Source of the DNA: Thomasclavelia sp.
GTDB taxonomy: Bacteria; Bacillota_I; Bacilli_A; Erysipelotrichales; Erysipelotrichaceae
Assembly (NCBI GenBank): GCA_020024765.1
Contig: JAHHTG010000014.1
Coordinates: 1 to 17,577, forward strand
Length of the DNA: 17,577 nt
Direction of reading: 5' to 3'
A model generated the notes under the pieces. The model searched no databases, was not told the origin of the DNA, and saw only the letters and a program-made list of their open reading frames with translations. The translations under genes and the position numbers were made by a program. This document shows positions 1 through 8,758 of this stretch, piece after piece (the stretch's first letter is position 1; the number at the start of each line of letters is the position of its first letter).

Positions 1-890
1 TTATTAATAAGTTATGGAATGCTTCTCGTTTCGTTCTTATGAATCGAGGAGAAGATTTTGTGTCAACAGATTTAGAATTATTATCCGAAACAGATCATTG
101 GATTGTTGCACGTTTAAATGAAACAATTAAACAAGTTACAATGAATCTTGATCGTTATGAATTTGCGATTGCTGGTAATGAATTATACAGTTTCGTCTGG
201 GATGATTTCTGTTCGAATTACATCGAATTCGCAAAGGCTGGTTTAAATAGTGAAGATGTAAAGATTAAGCATGCTACATTAAACACATTATTATATGTTT
301 TGGATGCAATTTTACGCTTATTACATCCATATATTCCGTTTGTAACGGAAGAAATTTATCAAGCAATTCATGGCAAAGAATCAACAATCTGCAAGGCTAC
401 TTGGCCTACGGTTTACGAAGATGTTAATACCGATAATGCTGCCATGGTTGATATTTTAATTGAAATTATCAAGCAAGTTCGTGAATTACGTAGTGAAAAT
501 GATTTAAAGCCTTCGAAAGAATTATCGATGCAAGCAGAACTTAATTTTGAATTAAATGAAAATTTAAAGGCTGTTTTATTCAAGATGTGTAAAGTTAATG
601 TTGTGCCTTCACTCGAAGTTGAAACTATCGTTCGTCCATTAAGCGAAGGTAAGATTCTATTTGCGATGAGCGAAGTTGTTGATATCGAAGCTGAAATCGC
701 AAAAATCGAAAAAGAACTTGCAGGTCTTCAAAAAGAAATCAGTCGTTCGAATGGTATTTTAAGTAATGAAAATTTCTTAAAGAAAGCACCAGAAGCTAAG
801 ATTCAAGTTGAAAAAGAAAAACTTGTAAAGTACCAAACATCATTTGATACTTTACAAAATAAATTAAAGGAATACCAAAGTCGTAGGTAA
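1..890 (+). CDS. valS: Valine--tRNA ligase, C-terminal part (5' end outside window)
   Basis: This is the last ~295 residues of valyl-tRNA synthetase, the class I enzyme that charges tRNA-Val in the cytoplasm. The open frame runs in from the left edge: before the first in-window ATG (position 39) it already reads KLWNASRFVLMN, which is the usual start of the ValS anticodon-binding region, so the ATG is internal. The helical anticodon-binding domain follows, with LDRYEFAIAGNELYSFVWDD and an RLLHPYIPFVTEEIYQ segment. The last ~70 residues (IEAEIAKIEKELAGLQKEI onward) form the C-terminal coiled coil that contacts the tRNA arm. The catalytic HIGH and KMSKS motifs lie upstream of the window. The stop TAA sits 5 bases before the next gene, suggesting co-transcription. 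Identity is secure; only completeness cannot be judged. Confidence 0.96.
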   Translation, partial: INKLWNASRFVLMNRGEDFVSTDLELLSETDHWIVARLNETIKQVTMNLDRYEFAIAGNELYSFVWDDFCSNYIEFAKAGLNSEDVKIKHATLNTLLYVLDAILRLLHPYIPFVTEEIYQAIHGKESTICKATWPTVYEDVNTDNAAMVDILIEIIKQVRELRSENDLKPSKELSMQAELNFELNENLKAVLFKMCKVNVVPSLEVETIVRPLSEGKILFAMSEVVDIEAEIAKIEKELAGLQKEISRSNGILSNENFLKKAPEAKIQVEKEKLVKYQTSFDTLQNKLKEYQSRR

Positions 891-895
891 ATAAT

Positions 896-1834
896 ATGAG
901 TAAACGTAATTCGGAAAATAAGCATCATTCAATTTTAGCCTCTGTGGCTTTAGCTTCAATTCCGGTTGCTTTAATCAGCCTTGGGAATGCGAAATTCAAG
1001 AAAATTTTTAAGATTAATCGTGATTATTTAAATCGTGATATTGTTGATTTCTTACCAGATGATTTTACTGTTGGTGCCTTTAATGAAACCGCAGATCGTA
1101 ATTTTGATTGGTATAAGCATAGCAATCTTAAACACATTACCTTAAATTCGTTTGAAGGATACAAGTTAGATGCAGTATTAACTGAAAATCATGATAATCA
1201 TAAATATGTTATCTTAGCACATGATTATGACACAGACCGTTTTGCCTTGCTTCAACAAGCTTATATGTTTGACAAATTGGGATTTGATATTTTAATGATA
1301 GATTTAAGGGGTTGGGGCGATTCCGAAGGTGAATATACATCCCTTGGTTTTAAAGAATCTTTAGATATCTTAGCTTGGGTTAAATATCTCTTAGACAATG
1401 ACCATTTCGCTGAAATTGGCTTATATGGTGTTGGCCTAGGGGGAGCAAGTGTTTTACTTGCTGGCCAACACTTAAAGCCATCACAAGTGAAGTTTATTAT
1501 TAGTGATTGTGCGTATCAATCAATTAAAAGCTATATCGAGAATGCCTTTAATGCAAAACCTTATATGCAAGTAATTACACGTAGAATTAAATCTGTTTTA
1601 GGTTTTGAATTAGAAGATGGCAACATTTTAAAAGCTGCTGAAAAGATTGATATTCCTACACTTTTTATACATGGTGATAAAGATACGGTTGTATCTGTTC
1701 AAGATACTTTATCTTTATATGAAGTTTGCAATGCCAAAAAAGAACTTTTAATTCTTGAAGATAGCGAACATGGATATAATTGCTATCGTGAAGGATTTAA
1801 AGATTGCCTTCAAAACTTCGTTGAAAATTTATAG
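896..1834 (+). CDS. Membrane-anchored alpha/beta-hydrolase-fold protein lacking the nucleophile serine
   Basis: The 312-residue protein has one hydrophobic N-terminal segment (about residues 12-30), probably an uncleaved membrane anchor, followed by an alpha/beta-hydrolase fold resembling the YqkD/serine aminopeptidase-like group. Recognisable pieces are DLRGWGDSEG, the nucleophile-elbow region LYGVGLGGASVLL (176-188), the acid strand FIHGDKDTVV (Asp263 or nearby) and the histidine in SEHGYN (His292). The elbow normally reads G-x-S-x-G but here is G-V-G-L-G, with Gly180 (codon GGC at 1433-1435) in the serine position. The oxyanion-side motif, usually HG, is HD (109-110). Acid and histidine remain, so the protein may be a non-catalytic relative. 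ATG 896 follows the valS stop by 5 bases with only a weak AGG upstream, so translation may be coupled. The substrate or partner is unknown. Confidence 0.85.
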   Translation: MSKRNSENKHHSILASVALASIPVALISLGNAKFKKIFKINRDYLNRDIVDFLPDDFTVGAFNETADRNFDWYKHSNLKHITLNSFEGYKLDAVLTENHDNHKYVILAHDYDTDRFALLQQAYMFDKLGFDILMIDLRGWGDSEGEYTSLGFKESLDILAWVKYLLDNDHFAEIGLYGVGLGGASVLLAGQHLKPSQVKFIISDCAYQSIKSYIENAFNAKPYMQVITRRIKSVLGFELEDGNILKAAEKIDIPTLFIHGDKDTVVSVQDTLSLYEVCNAKKELLILEDSEHGYNCYREGFKDCLQNFVENL

Positions 1835-1840
1835 ATTTTA

Positions 1841-1870
1841 GAGCTATCTCTTGTGAGGTAGCTCGTTTAG
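1841..1870 (+). terminator. Probable terminator after the hydrolase-fold gene
   Basis: GAGCTATCTC, loop TTGT, GAGGTAGCTC forms a 10-bp stem with one G-U pair. It is followed by GTTTAGTTTAG rather than a clean T-run, so termination may be partial. It lies between the hydrolase-fold gene and the priA promoter. Confidence 0.6.
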
Positions 1871-1883
1871 TTTAGTGAGATTA

Positions 1884-1892
1884 TGCTAAAAT
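1884..1892 (+). promoter_or_regulatory. Extended -10 promoter of priA
   Basis: TGCTAAAAT is an extended -10 element ending 7 bases before the priA ATG at 1900. The expected transcription start therefore falls on or next to the start codon. No good -35 box and no Shine-Dalgarno are visible, which points to a leaderless mRNA. Confidence 0.55.
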
Positions 1893-1899
1893 AATATAT

Positions 1900-4062
1900 A
1901 TGTATTTATTAGAAATTTACGTGACAAATGCCGCTTTAGCAGTTAATCGACCATTCACTTATTATAGTTTGAAACCGGCGAAAATTTTTACTCGTGTTGC
2001 GGTTACGTTTTCTAATCGCCGTTGTTTGGGTTTTGTGACAAGTGTTATAGAAACCAATCATACACTTAAACAAGTGAGTGATGAACTAGGTTTTGAGCCT
2101 TTAGAAATTATTGAGAAGGTTGATGAAGAACCAATTCTCAACCAAGAACTTTTTGACTTGGCTTGTTGGCTAAGTAGAACTAGTGTTAGTCCCTTAATTA
2201 GTTGTTTAAATGTCATGTTGCCAAAGACTTTAAAGACAGGTGTTATTGCATATAAACCAACAAAAATTAAATATATTCGCAAACTTCCTAATGACAAAAA
2301 TATCCAATTAACCATTAAGCAATTAGCTGTCTATGAACAATTAGTTGATGGTCAAACATATAGTGAAGCATCAAAATTATCACGTGCCATTATTAAGAAA
2401 CTAATTGAATTCGGCTTAATTGAAATTTATTTAGCTGATAAAGAGAATATTCAAACGATTGGTGGTCAGGAACATTTCAAAACATTAAATTCCGATCAGC
2501 AAAAAGCTTATGATAATCTGATTCAAAGTGATAAAAGAGTTAATTTGTTATATGGAGTTACCGGTAGTGGTAAGACAGAAGTTTATCTTCATTTAGCTGA
2601 TTACTACTTGAAACGTGGCCAACAAGTATTGATTTTAGTACCAGAAATTTCTCTAACACCACAAATGATTGATAGAGTAAAAAAACGCTTTAGTGATGTC
2701 GCAATCTATCATTCCTATTTAAATAATCAAGAACGTCATCGCCAATATTTCAGCGTTCTAAAAGGTGAAGCACGAATCGTTGTTGGAACACGTTCATCAG
2801 TCTTTTTACCATTCGAAAATTTAGGTTTAATTATTGTAGATGAAGAACACGATAGTTCTTACAAGCAAGATGATACGCCGTGTTACAATGCAAAGAATGT
2901 GGCATTTAAACGAGCTATTGATTTTAATGCAAAAGTCTTATTAGCCAGTGCAACGCCAACTCTTGAATCTTATTCAAGAGCTTTAAAAGGCGATTATCAA
3001 TTATTAGAATTGCCTAAACGCATTAACGATTGCCTACCCAACATCAATATTATCGATCTTCAAAAAGAAATAAAGATGGGCGGATCATATATGATAGCAA
3101 AGCCATTAAAAACGGCAATCGCAAAGACTCTAAAGGAAAATCATCAAGCGATTATTCTGCTAAATCGTCGTGGATATTCGCCGGTTCTTAGATGCGATAA
3201 TTGTAAAGAAACTTTGATGTGTGGTGATTGTGATGTTGCATTAAGTTATCATGCTTATGAACATTGCTTAAAATGTCATGTCTGTGGCAAAACTTATAAA
3301 ATGCCATCTGTTTGTCCGTATTGTCATCAAGGTAGATTAAGCCAATTTGGCTTCGGCACACAAAAAGTAGTTGAGGAACTTGAAAAGTTATTTCCAGAAG
3401 TTAAAATCGGTCGTATGGATGCTGACACAACAACGCGTAAAAATGCACATGAAGAATTATTATCAAAATTTGGACATCAAGAATATCAAATTTTAGTTGG
3501 CACACAAATGATTGCCAAAGGTTTAGATTATCCCAATGTCACTCTAGTCGGTATTCTAAATGCAGATGCTGGATTAATGCACGATGATTTTAATTCAGCA
3601 GAAACAACATTTGCGTTATTGATGCAAGCCTCTGGTCGTAGTGGCCGTGCTCAAAATCGAGGTGAAGTTTATATCGAAACATTTAATCCAGACCATTATG
3701 TTTTGAAAGCTGTTGAACATCAAAATTATCGCGAGTTTTACAATATTGAAATGCAATATCGTCGTAAAGCTTTCTATCCACCTTATTCACATATCATATC
3801 AATTATCATAAAAGATACAAATATTAAGAAATTAGAAAGATCAAAGAATTATTTATATGATATGATTAATAAACTGCCTTATCGCAAATACAGGCCCGTT
3901 AAACTCAATAAAATCAAAACTTTTGAACGTTATCGATTTATTTTACGCGATCAAAATTTAATTGATTTATTAAACGATGTGCATCATTTAGTTGACGCAT
4001 ATCTCAAAGAAAAAAATTTATCGAATATCAAAATTGATGTCGATCCGTTATATTTGGAGTAA
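1900..4062 (+). CDS. priA: Primosomal protein N' (replication restart helicase PriA)
   Basis: PriA is a 3'-to-5' superfamily 2 helicase that recognises stalled or collapsed forks and reloads the replicative helicase. The 720 residues are close to the usual 730-800. The N-terminal DNA-binding domain (about 1-190) precedes the helicase core. Walker A is GVTGSGKTE (219-227), Walker B is DEEH (314-317), and the next motif is LLASATPTLES. Between the helicase lobes is the zinc module of paired cysteines (432-475: CDNC, CGDC, CHVC, CPYC), which is intact. Later helicase motifs appear as GTQMIAKGLDYPNVTLV and QASGRSGR. Translation from ATG 1900 gives the normal family start (MYLLEIYVTNAALAVNRPFTYY). 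No ribosome binding site is seen. In Bacillus-type genomes def and fmt usually follow priA; here rsmB follows after 3 bases. Confidence 0.97.
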   Translation: MYLLEIYVTNAALAVNRPFTYYSLKPAKIFTRVAVTFSNRRCLGFVTSVIETNHTLKQVSDELGFEPLEIIEKVDEEPILNQELFDLACWLSRTSVSPLISCLNVMLPKTLKTGVIAYKPTKIKYIRKLPNDKNIQLTIKQLAVYEQLVDGQTYSEASKLSRAIIKKLIEFGLIEIYLADKENIQTIGGQEHFKTLNSDQQKAYDNLIQSDKRVNLLYGVTGSGKTEVYLHLADYYLKRGQQVLILVPEISLTPQMIDRVKKRFSDVAIYHSYLNNQERHRQYFSVLKGEARIVVGTRSSVFLPFENLGLIIVDEEHDSSYKQDDTPCYNAKNVAFKRAIDFNAKVLLASATPTLESYSRALKGDYQLLELPKRINDCLPNINIIDLQKEIKMGGSYMIAKPLKTAIAKTLKENHQAIILLNRRGYSPVLRCDNCKETLMCGDCDVALSYHAYEHCLKCHVCGKTYKMPSVCPYCHQGRLSQFGFGTQKVVEELEKLFPEVKIGRMDADTTTRKNAHEELLSKFGHQEYQILVGTQMIAKGLDYPNVTLVGILNADAGLMHDDFNSAETTFALLMQASGRSGRAQNRGEVYIETFNPDHYVLKAVEHQNYREFYNIEMQYRRKAFYPPYSHIISIIIKDTNIKKLERSKNYLYDMINKLPYRKYRPVKLNKIKTFERYRFILRDQNLIDLLNDVHHLVDAYLKEKNLSNIKIDVDPLYLE

Positions 4063-4065
4063 ACT

Positions 4066-5274
4066 ATGCAAAGAAAAATCGCTTATGAAATTATTCTTTC
4101 ATCATTAATGAATGGTGAATATGCCAATTTAGGGCTAAAAAAACGTTTAAAAGAACTCAAACCAATCCAACGAGGTTTTGTTACCGAACTTGTTAATGGA
4201 GTTTTAAGAAATTTCTATTTATTAGAATACCAATACCAAGAATATATTCAAGAAGAACCAAAACTTGAATTCAAAGTTTTACTCGCAATGTCGATTTATG
4301 AACGTTTCTTCCTTGGCAAAGATCCTTATGTCTCAATAAATGAATATGTTGAATTAGCTCATTCAAAAAGTGAGAAAGGATTTTTGAATGCTGTATTACG
4401 TAAAGTAACGGAGTTCAAAGAACCGAAAGGCAATGATTTAAAAGCTTTAGCTATTCGTACGTCGATGCCATTATGGATTGTAAAGATGATAAATAAACAG
4501 TATGACGAAGAACATTTCAATTTCTTAATGTCAGATTTAGACCATGAACCTACTGTTTTTTATCATTTAAATACAACTAAGGCATCATACGCAGATTTAA
4601 AACAGTATTCGATCAATATCATAAACGAACACATTTTTACTGCTAATGAAAATATGCTAAATAAAGAAGAATTTATAGAAGGCTTATATTATGTGCAAGA
4701 CTATAACAGTTCGCGCATTGTTTCTTTCTTAGACCTTCAAAAAGATTCGAGATTTTTAGATGTTTGTAGTGCGCCGGGTTCAAAACTATTTAATGCTTTA
4801 GAAATAATTGATGATAAAAATGCTTATGCTAACGATATCCATGCTCATCGTGTTGATTTGATTCGTAAACGTGCAGTGCAATTAGGTTATAGTAATGTCA
4901 ACTATTTAAATTGTGATGCGACAAATATGACCAAAGAAGATATCGGCGAATTTGATCGTATCTTAATTGATGCGCCATGTTCAGGATTAGGTGTTCTTAA
5001 ACGTAAACCGGATTTACGTTATCATATTAAACCCGAAAATATTGATGAAATTGTTTTACTTCAAAGAGCAATTTTAGATAATTGTAGTAAACTTTTGAGT
5101 GTTGGTGGTATCATGGTTTATTCGACTTGCACTATCAATACAAAAGAAAATGGCCGTCAAATCAAAAACTTTTTGAAGGACCATCCAGAATTTGAATTAT
5201 TAGTTGAGGAAGACTTAACGGAAAGGAATGACAGCGATCGATTTTATGTAGCTAAACTATTAAAAACTGCATAA
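4066..5274 (+). CDS. rsmB: 16S rRNA (cytosine-967-C5)-methyltransferase RsmB
   Basis: RsmB uses S-adenosylmethionine to methylate C967 of 16S rRNA. The N-terminal ~140 residues are the NusB-like RNA-binding domain, and the C-terminal part is a Rossmann methyltransferase of the NOL1/NOP2/Sun family. The SAM loop is DVCSAPGSK (232-240), a variant of the usual CAAPGGK. The two catalytic cysteines are present in DAPCSG (Cys305) and YSTCT (Cys355). At 402 residues it is somewhat shorter than the typical 430-450. The start at 4066 is supported by TTGGAG inside the end of priA, with 3 bases between the genes. Position between priA and rlmN matches the Bacillus order apart from the missing def and fmt. 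Confidence 0.94.
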   Translation: MQRKIAYEIILSSLMNGEYANLGLKKRLKELKPIQRGFVTELVNGVLRNFYLLEYQYQEYIQEEPKLEFKVLLAMSIYERFFLGKDPYVSINEYVELAHSKSEKGFLNAVLRKVTEFKEPKGNDLKALAIRTSMPLWIVKMINKQYDEEHFNFLMSDLDHEPTVFYHLNTTKASYADLKQYSINIINEHIFTANENMLNKEEFIEGLYYVQDYNSSRIVSFLDLQKDSRFLDVCSAPGSKLFNALEIIDDKNAYANDIHAHRVDLIRKRAVQLGYSNVNYLNCDATNMTKEDIGEFDRILIDAPCSGLGVLKRKPDLRYHIKPENIDEIVLLQRAILDNCSKLLSVGGIMVYSTCTINTKENGRQIKNFLKDHPEFELLVEEDLTERNDSDRFYVAKLLKTA

Positions 5275-5280
5275 ATCCTT

Positions 5281-5286
5281 TATAAT
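5281..5286 (+). promoter_or_regulatory. Possible -10 box of rlmN
   Basis: A perfect TATAAT lies just after the rsmB stop and 6 bases before the rlmN ATG. It would give a leaderless transcript. There is no TG extension and no convincing -35, so in AT-rich DNA this could be chance. Confidence 0.4.
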
Positions 5287-5292
5287 AACATT

Positions 5293-6324
5293 ATGAAAAA
5301 AATTTACGATTATGATCTTAATGATTTAATTGCCTATGTTGAAGATATAGGTTTAAAGAAATTCAAAGCGAAACAAATTTATAAATGGCTATATAAAAAA
5401 CGTGTGACAACTTTCGAAGTCATGAGTGATTTATCCAAAGATTTAATTGAGAACTTGAAGAATAATTTTGTGATTGATAGTCTTGAACTTGTTACAAAAC
5501 AAGTTTCGAGTGATGGAACTGTAAAATTCTTATTCAAACTTGAAGATGGTTCATTAGTTGAGTCAGTATTGATGTGCTTCGACTATGGCTACAGCGCTTG
5601 TATTTCAACACAAGTTGGTTGCAATATGGGTTGCACTTTCTGTGCAAGCGGTCTTTTAAAGAAGGTTCGTAACTTAACATCTGGTGAAATCTTAAATCAA
5701 GTTGTTAATATCCAAAGATATTTAGATGAAACAGAATCTCGTTTAGCGAATATCGTTGTTATGGGTACAGGTGAGCCATTTGACAACTATGATAATTTAA
5801 TGAAGGCTTTATCAATCATCAATGATAATGATGGTTTGGAAATTGGAGCTCGTCATATTACTATTTCAACATGTGGTTTAGTGCCAATCATTAAACGTTT
5901 TGCAGCTGAACGTACGCAATATAACTTAGCAGTTTCATTGCATGCATCAAATGATGAATTACGTTCTCGTTTGATGCCAATTAATCGTGCGTTTCCATTA
6001 AAAGAACTAATGGGAGCATTAAAAGAATATTCAGCAATTAATAATCGTCGTTTAACATTTGAATATTTATTATTGGATGGTGTTAATGACAACGAATCGA
6101 ATGCTGATGAATTAAAAGATCTATTAAAAGGGATGAATGCTTATATTAACTTAATTCCTTATAATGAAGTGGAAGAAAATGACTATAAGACAAGCGGCGA
6201 AAAGAAAGCTTTAGCATTTTATGACATGCTTAAAAAACGTGGTATTGCCGTAACAATTAGACAAAAAAAGGGTGACGATATTGACGCAGCATGCGGTCAA
6301 TTACGTGCTAAATATACTAAATAA
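5293..6324 (+). CDS. rlmN: Dual-specificity RNA methyltransferase RlmN
   Basis: RlmN is a radical-SAM enzyme that makes 2-methyladenosine at A2503 of 23S rRNA and at A37 of some tRNAs. The iron-sulfur cluster motif is C-N-M-G-C-T-F-C (Cys110, Cys114, Cys117). The two extra cysteines of the methyl-transfer mechanism are at Cys103 (SACISTQ) and Cys334 (DAACGQLRAKY), equivalent to Cys118 and Cys355 of the Escherichia coli enzyme. GTGEPFDN and ISTCGLVPII are further family signatures. Length (343) is normal. ATG 5293 gives the expected N-terminus (FKAKQIYKWLY from about residue 23). No Shine-Dalgarno is visible before this ATG. Confidence 0.96.
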   Translation: MKKIYDYDLNDLIAYVEDIGLKKFKAKQIYKWLYKKRVTTFEVMSDLSKDLIENLKNNFVIDSLELVTKQVSSDGTVKFLFKLEDGSLVESVLMCFDYGYSACISTQVGCNMGCTFCASGLLKKVRNLTSGEILNQVVNIQRYLDETESRLANIVVMGTGEPFDNYDNLMKALSIINDNDGLEIGARHITISTCGLVPIIKRFAAERTQYNLAVSLHASNDELRSRLMPINRAFPLKELMGALKEYSAINNRRLTFEYLLLDGVNDNESNADELKDLLKGMNAYINLIPYNEVEENDYKTSGEKKALAFYDMLKKRGIAVTIRQKKGDDIDAACGQLRAKYTK

Positions 6325-6333
6325 AGGAACATT

Positions 6334-7086
6334 ATGGAGATTTATAGCTTATCGGATATCGGATTAGTTCGCAGTAAAAATCAAGATAGTTATATTACGG
6401 TTTTTAATGAGAATCACGACTTATTAGTGATTGTTTGCGATGGAATAGGTGGTAATAAGGCTGGCGAAGTTGCATCTTATGAGATAGTGAAATACTTTGC
6501 GGGCGTTTTTGCGAATTCTAAAGGATTTAAAGATGATGAAGATGCAATTACTTACTTAAAGTATCATGCACGTATGGCTTCGAATCACGTTTATCATCTT
6601 TCAACTATGAATGAAGATTATGAAGGAATGGGCACAACTATTACTGGCATCTTAATTTCTTCCATTGGCACATTTGTTTTGAACGCCGGTGATTCGCGTG
6701 TTTATGGTTTAGCAAGTGGAAGTTTATTGCAACTTACGAAAGATCATACATATGTTAATGAATTATTAGAACGTAAATTAATTACCGAAGAAGAAGCTAA
6801 AACTCATCCAAAGCGTCATTATGTTACACGTTTTTTAGGTGTCTATGAAGACGCAACTTGCGAGGCTTATCGCATCACAGGAATTTGTGATTATTATTTA
6901 ATTTGCTCAGATGGTTTACATGGTTATGTTGATCATCAAGATTTACAAGATATTTTAAACAACAAAGAAACTTCGCTTATGGTCAAAGCGAAAACAATGT
7001 TAGATAAGGCGTTAGCAGCAGGTGGTTATGATAATGTAACACTTGTATTAGTAAAGACGGATCGAGGACAACAAGATGGTAGATAA
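6334..7086 (+). CDS. prpC: PP2C-type Ser/Thr protein phosphatase (PrpC/Stp)
   Basis: This 250-residue cytoplasmic metal-dependent phosphatase removes phosphate from proteins phosphorylated by the adjacent PASTA kinase and from the kinase itself. The PP2C signatures are in order: SKNQD (Asp18), CDGIGGNKAG (Asp36, metal ligand), GMGTTITG, NAGDSRVYG, LTKDHT, CSDGLHGYV (Asp193) and GGYDNVTLV (Asp233). All the usual acidic metal ligands are present. The start at 6334 has AAAGGA a few bases upstream, 9 bases after rlmN. Its last codons overlap the kinase start by 11 bases, so the opposing pair is likely co-translated. Confidence 0.95.
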   Translation: MEIYSLSDIGLVRSKNQDSYITVFNENHDLLVIVCDGIGGNKAGEVASYEIVKYFAGVFANSKGFKDDEDAITYLKYHARMASNHVYHLSTMNEDYEGMGTTITGILISSIGTFVLNAGDSRVYGLASGSLLQLTKDHTYVNELLERKLITEEEAKTHPKRHYVTRFLGVYEDATCEAYRITGICDYYLICSDGLHGYVDHQDLQDILNNKETSLMVKAKTMLDKALAAGGYDNVTLVLVKTDRGQQDGR

Positions 7087-8758
7087 AGAATTGATTTCAA
7101 ATCGTTATTTAATTGTCAAACACATTGGCAAAGGTGGGATGGCCGATGTTTACGTTGCGGTCGATAAAGTCTTAAAACGTGAAGTTGCGATTAAAATTTT
7201 GAGGAGTGACTTTTGCAGTGATCCTATCGCTTTAGAACGTTTCCGTCGTGAAGCAAATGCTGCAACTAAGTTATCTCACCCAAATATCGTTGATATTTAC
7301 GATGTCGGTGATGATGGAGACAATCACTATATTGTCATGGAATATATACGTGGCAAAACTCTTAAGGAACTTGTTAAACAAAGAGGACCAATAGAATACC
7401 GAGAAGCGGTTGGTTTAATGCACCAATTATGTTCGGCTATCATGGAAGCTCATCGTAATGGCATTATTCACCGTGACATTAAATCTCAAAACGTCTTATT
7501 AAAGGCTGATGGCACAATTAAAGTTCTTGACTTTGGTATTGCACTAGCAAATAACGCTTTACAAATTACTAGTGATGATGCAGTCCTTGGTTCAGTACAC
7601 TATTTAGCACCGGAAGTTGCTAAGGGCGAAATTGCGTCTATGCAAAGCGATATTTATTCTTTGGGTATTGTTTTCTATGAGTTACTAACAGCATCTTTAC
7701 CATTTAACGGCGAAAGGGCTGTTCAAGTTGTCTTAGATAGCATTAAATTGCCAATTCCTCATGTACGTCAATTTAATCATAATATCCCTCAATCGATTGA
7801 GAATATTATTTTAAAGGCAACTGCTAAGAATCGCAAGAATCGTTATAATAACGTAGCTGAAATGCTTAAAGATATTGATGAATGTTTAAGCGAAAAACAT
7901 ACTAATGACTCAGAAATTAAATTTGAGCATAGCGAAGATTTGGCAGTTAAAAATAAAACTGAACAAAAAGAAAAGGAACATGAACAAGTCATCAAAAAGA
8001 AGACTAAGAAAGCCTTGATAATTTCTGGTGGCGCTATTGCTACTGTGGCTGTTACTATTGCGCTAGTTGGTTTATTATATTTAAGTGGTGTTTTATCATT
8101 TGGAACTAAAACTGTGGAAGTACCAAATATTCTTAATTATCGTGTTTTAGAAGCATCAGATTTATTAGATGAAAATGGATTGATTCTTGATTTAAATCTA
8201 ATTGAACGTGAAATGACTGATGATGTTGAAGCTGGCCTTATCATTCGTGTTGAACCAGAAGTTGGTTCTGAAGTTGAAAAGGGTAGTACTATCAAAGTTG
8301 TTGTATCTGATGGAATATACGCAAAGATGGATGATTTTGTTGGCCAAAATATTGATGATGTCAAAGAATATTTGACGAAATATCCAAATATTCGCGTTGT
8401 TGGCAAAGCGGTTGAAAGCGATCAGGAACCTGGTACAATTATTAGTCAAAATGGTCTAGAACCAGGTATGAAATTCAATCCTGATTACTCACAAACGATT
8501 ACATTCACATATAGCGAATATATTTCAATTATTTTACCATTTGATTTAGTGGGAATGGAACTTGAAAAAGCTCAAAGTTTCTTAGATGATATGGGAATTA
8601 AATTTGTTGTTGAAAAAGCCGATGTCTCAAGCCTTGGTTTTACCGATGAGGAACTTGCTGAGTTAGTTCCAGGAACAGTTGTTAAACTTAGCCCTGATGT
8701 AGGCACATCATATATGCAAACTAAAGATGCATATGTAACTATTTATTATTATGAATAA
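7076..8758 (+). CDS. prkC: PASTA-domain Ser/Thr protein kinase (PrkC/Stk1 type)
   Basis: This single-pass membrane kinase senses muropeptides or cell-wall state and phosphorylates cytoplasmic targets. The N-terminal kinase domain (about 11-270) has the glycine loop GKGGMADVY (18-26), Lys40 in VAIKIL, HRDIKSQN (catalytic Asp134), DFG (152-154) and VLGSVHYLAPE. A charged, lysine-rich juxtamembrane stretch precedes a transmembrane helix at about 313-338. Three extracellular PASTA repeats follow, at roughly 347-413, 414-482 and 483-560. Length (560) is within the family range. The ATG is inside the phosphatase gene, with GAGGA just before it. The 3' end overlaps rsgA by 8 bases. In Bacillus subtilis PrkC phosphorylates the RsgA orthologue CpgA, so the coupling is functionally sensible. 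Confidence 0.96.
   Translation: MVDKELISNRYLIVKHIGKGGMADVYVAVDKVLKREVAIKILRSDFCSDPIALERFRREANAATKLSHPNIVDIYDVGDDGDNHYIVMEYIRGKTLKELVKQRGPIEYREAVGLMHQLCSAIMEAHRNGIIHRDIKSQNVLLKADGTIKVLDFGIALANNALQITSDDAVLGSVHYLAPEVAKGEIASMQSDIYSLGIVFYELLTASLPFNGERAVQVVLDSIKLPIPHVRQFNHNIPQSIENIILKATAKNRKNRYNNVAEMLKDIDECLSEKHTNDSEIKFEHSEDLAVKNKTEQKEKEHEQVIKKKTKKALIISGGAIATVAVTIALVGLLYLSGVLSFGTKTVEVPNILNYRVLEASDLLDENGLILDLNLIEREMTDDVEAGLIIRVEPEVGSEVEKGSTIKVVVSDGIYAKMDDFVGQNIDDVKEYLTKYPNIRVVGKAVESDQEPGTIISQNGLEPGMKFNPDYSQTITFTYSEYISIILPFDLVGMELEKAQSFLDDMGIKFVVEKADVSSLGFTDEELAELVPGTVVKLSPDVGTSYMQTKDAYVTIYYYE

Noticed and set aside
8137..8449. Two overlapping minus-strand open frames opposite the kinase PASTA region
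   Set aside because: They are mutually overlapping shadows of a clear domain-bearing gene, with no start signals.
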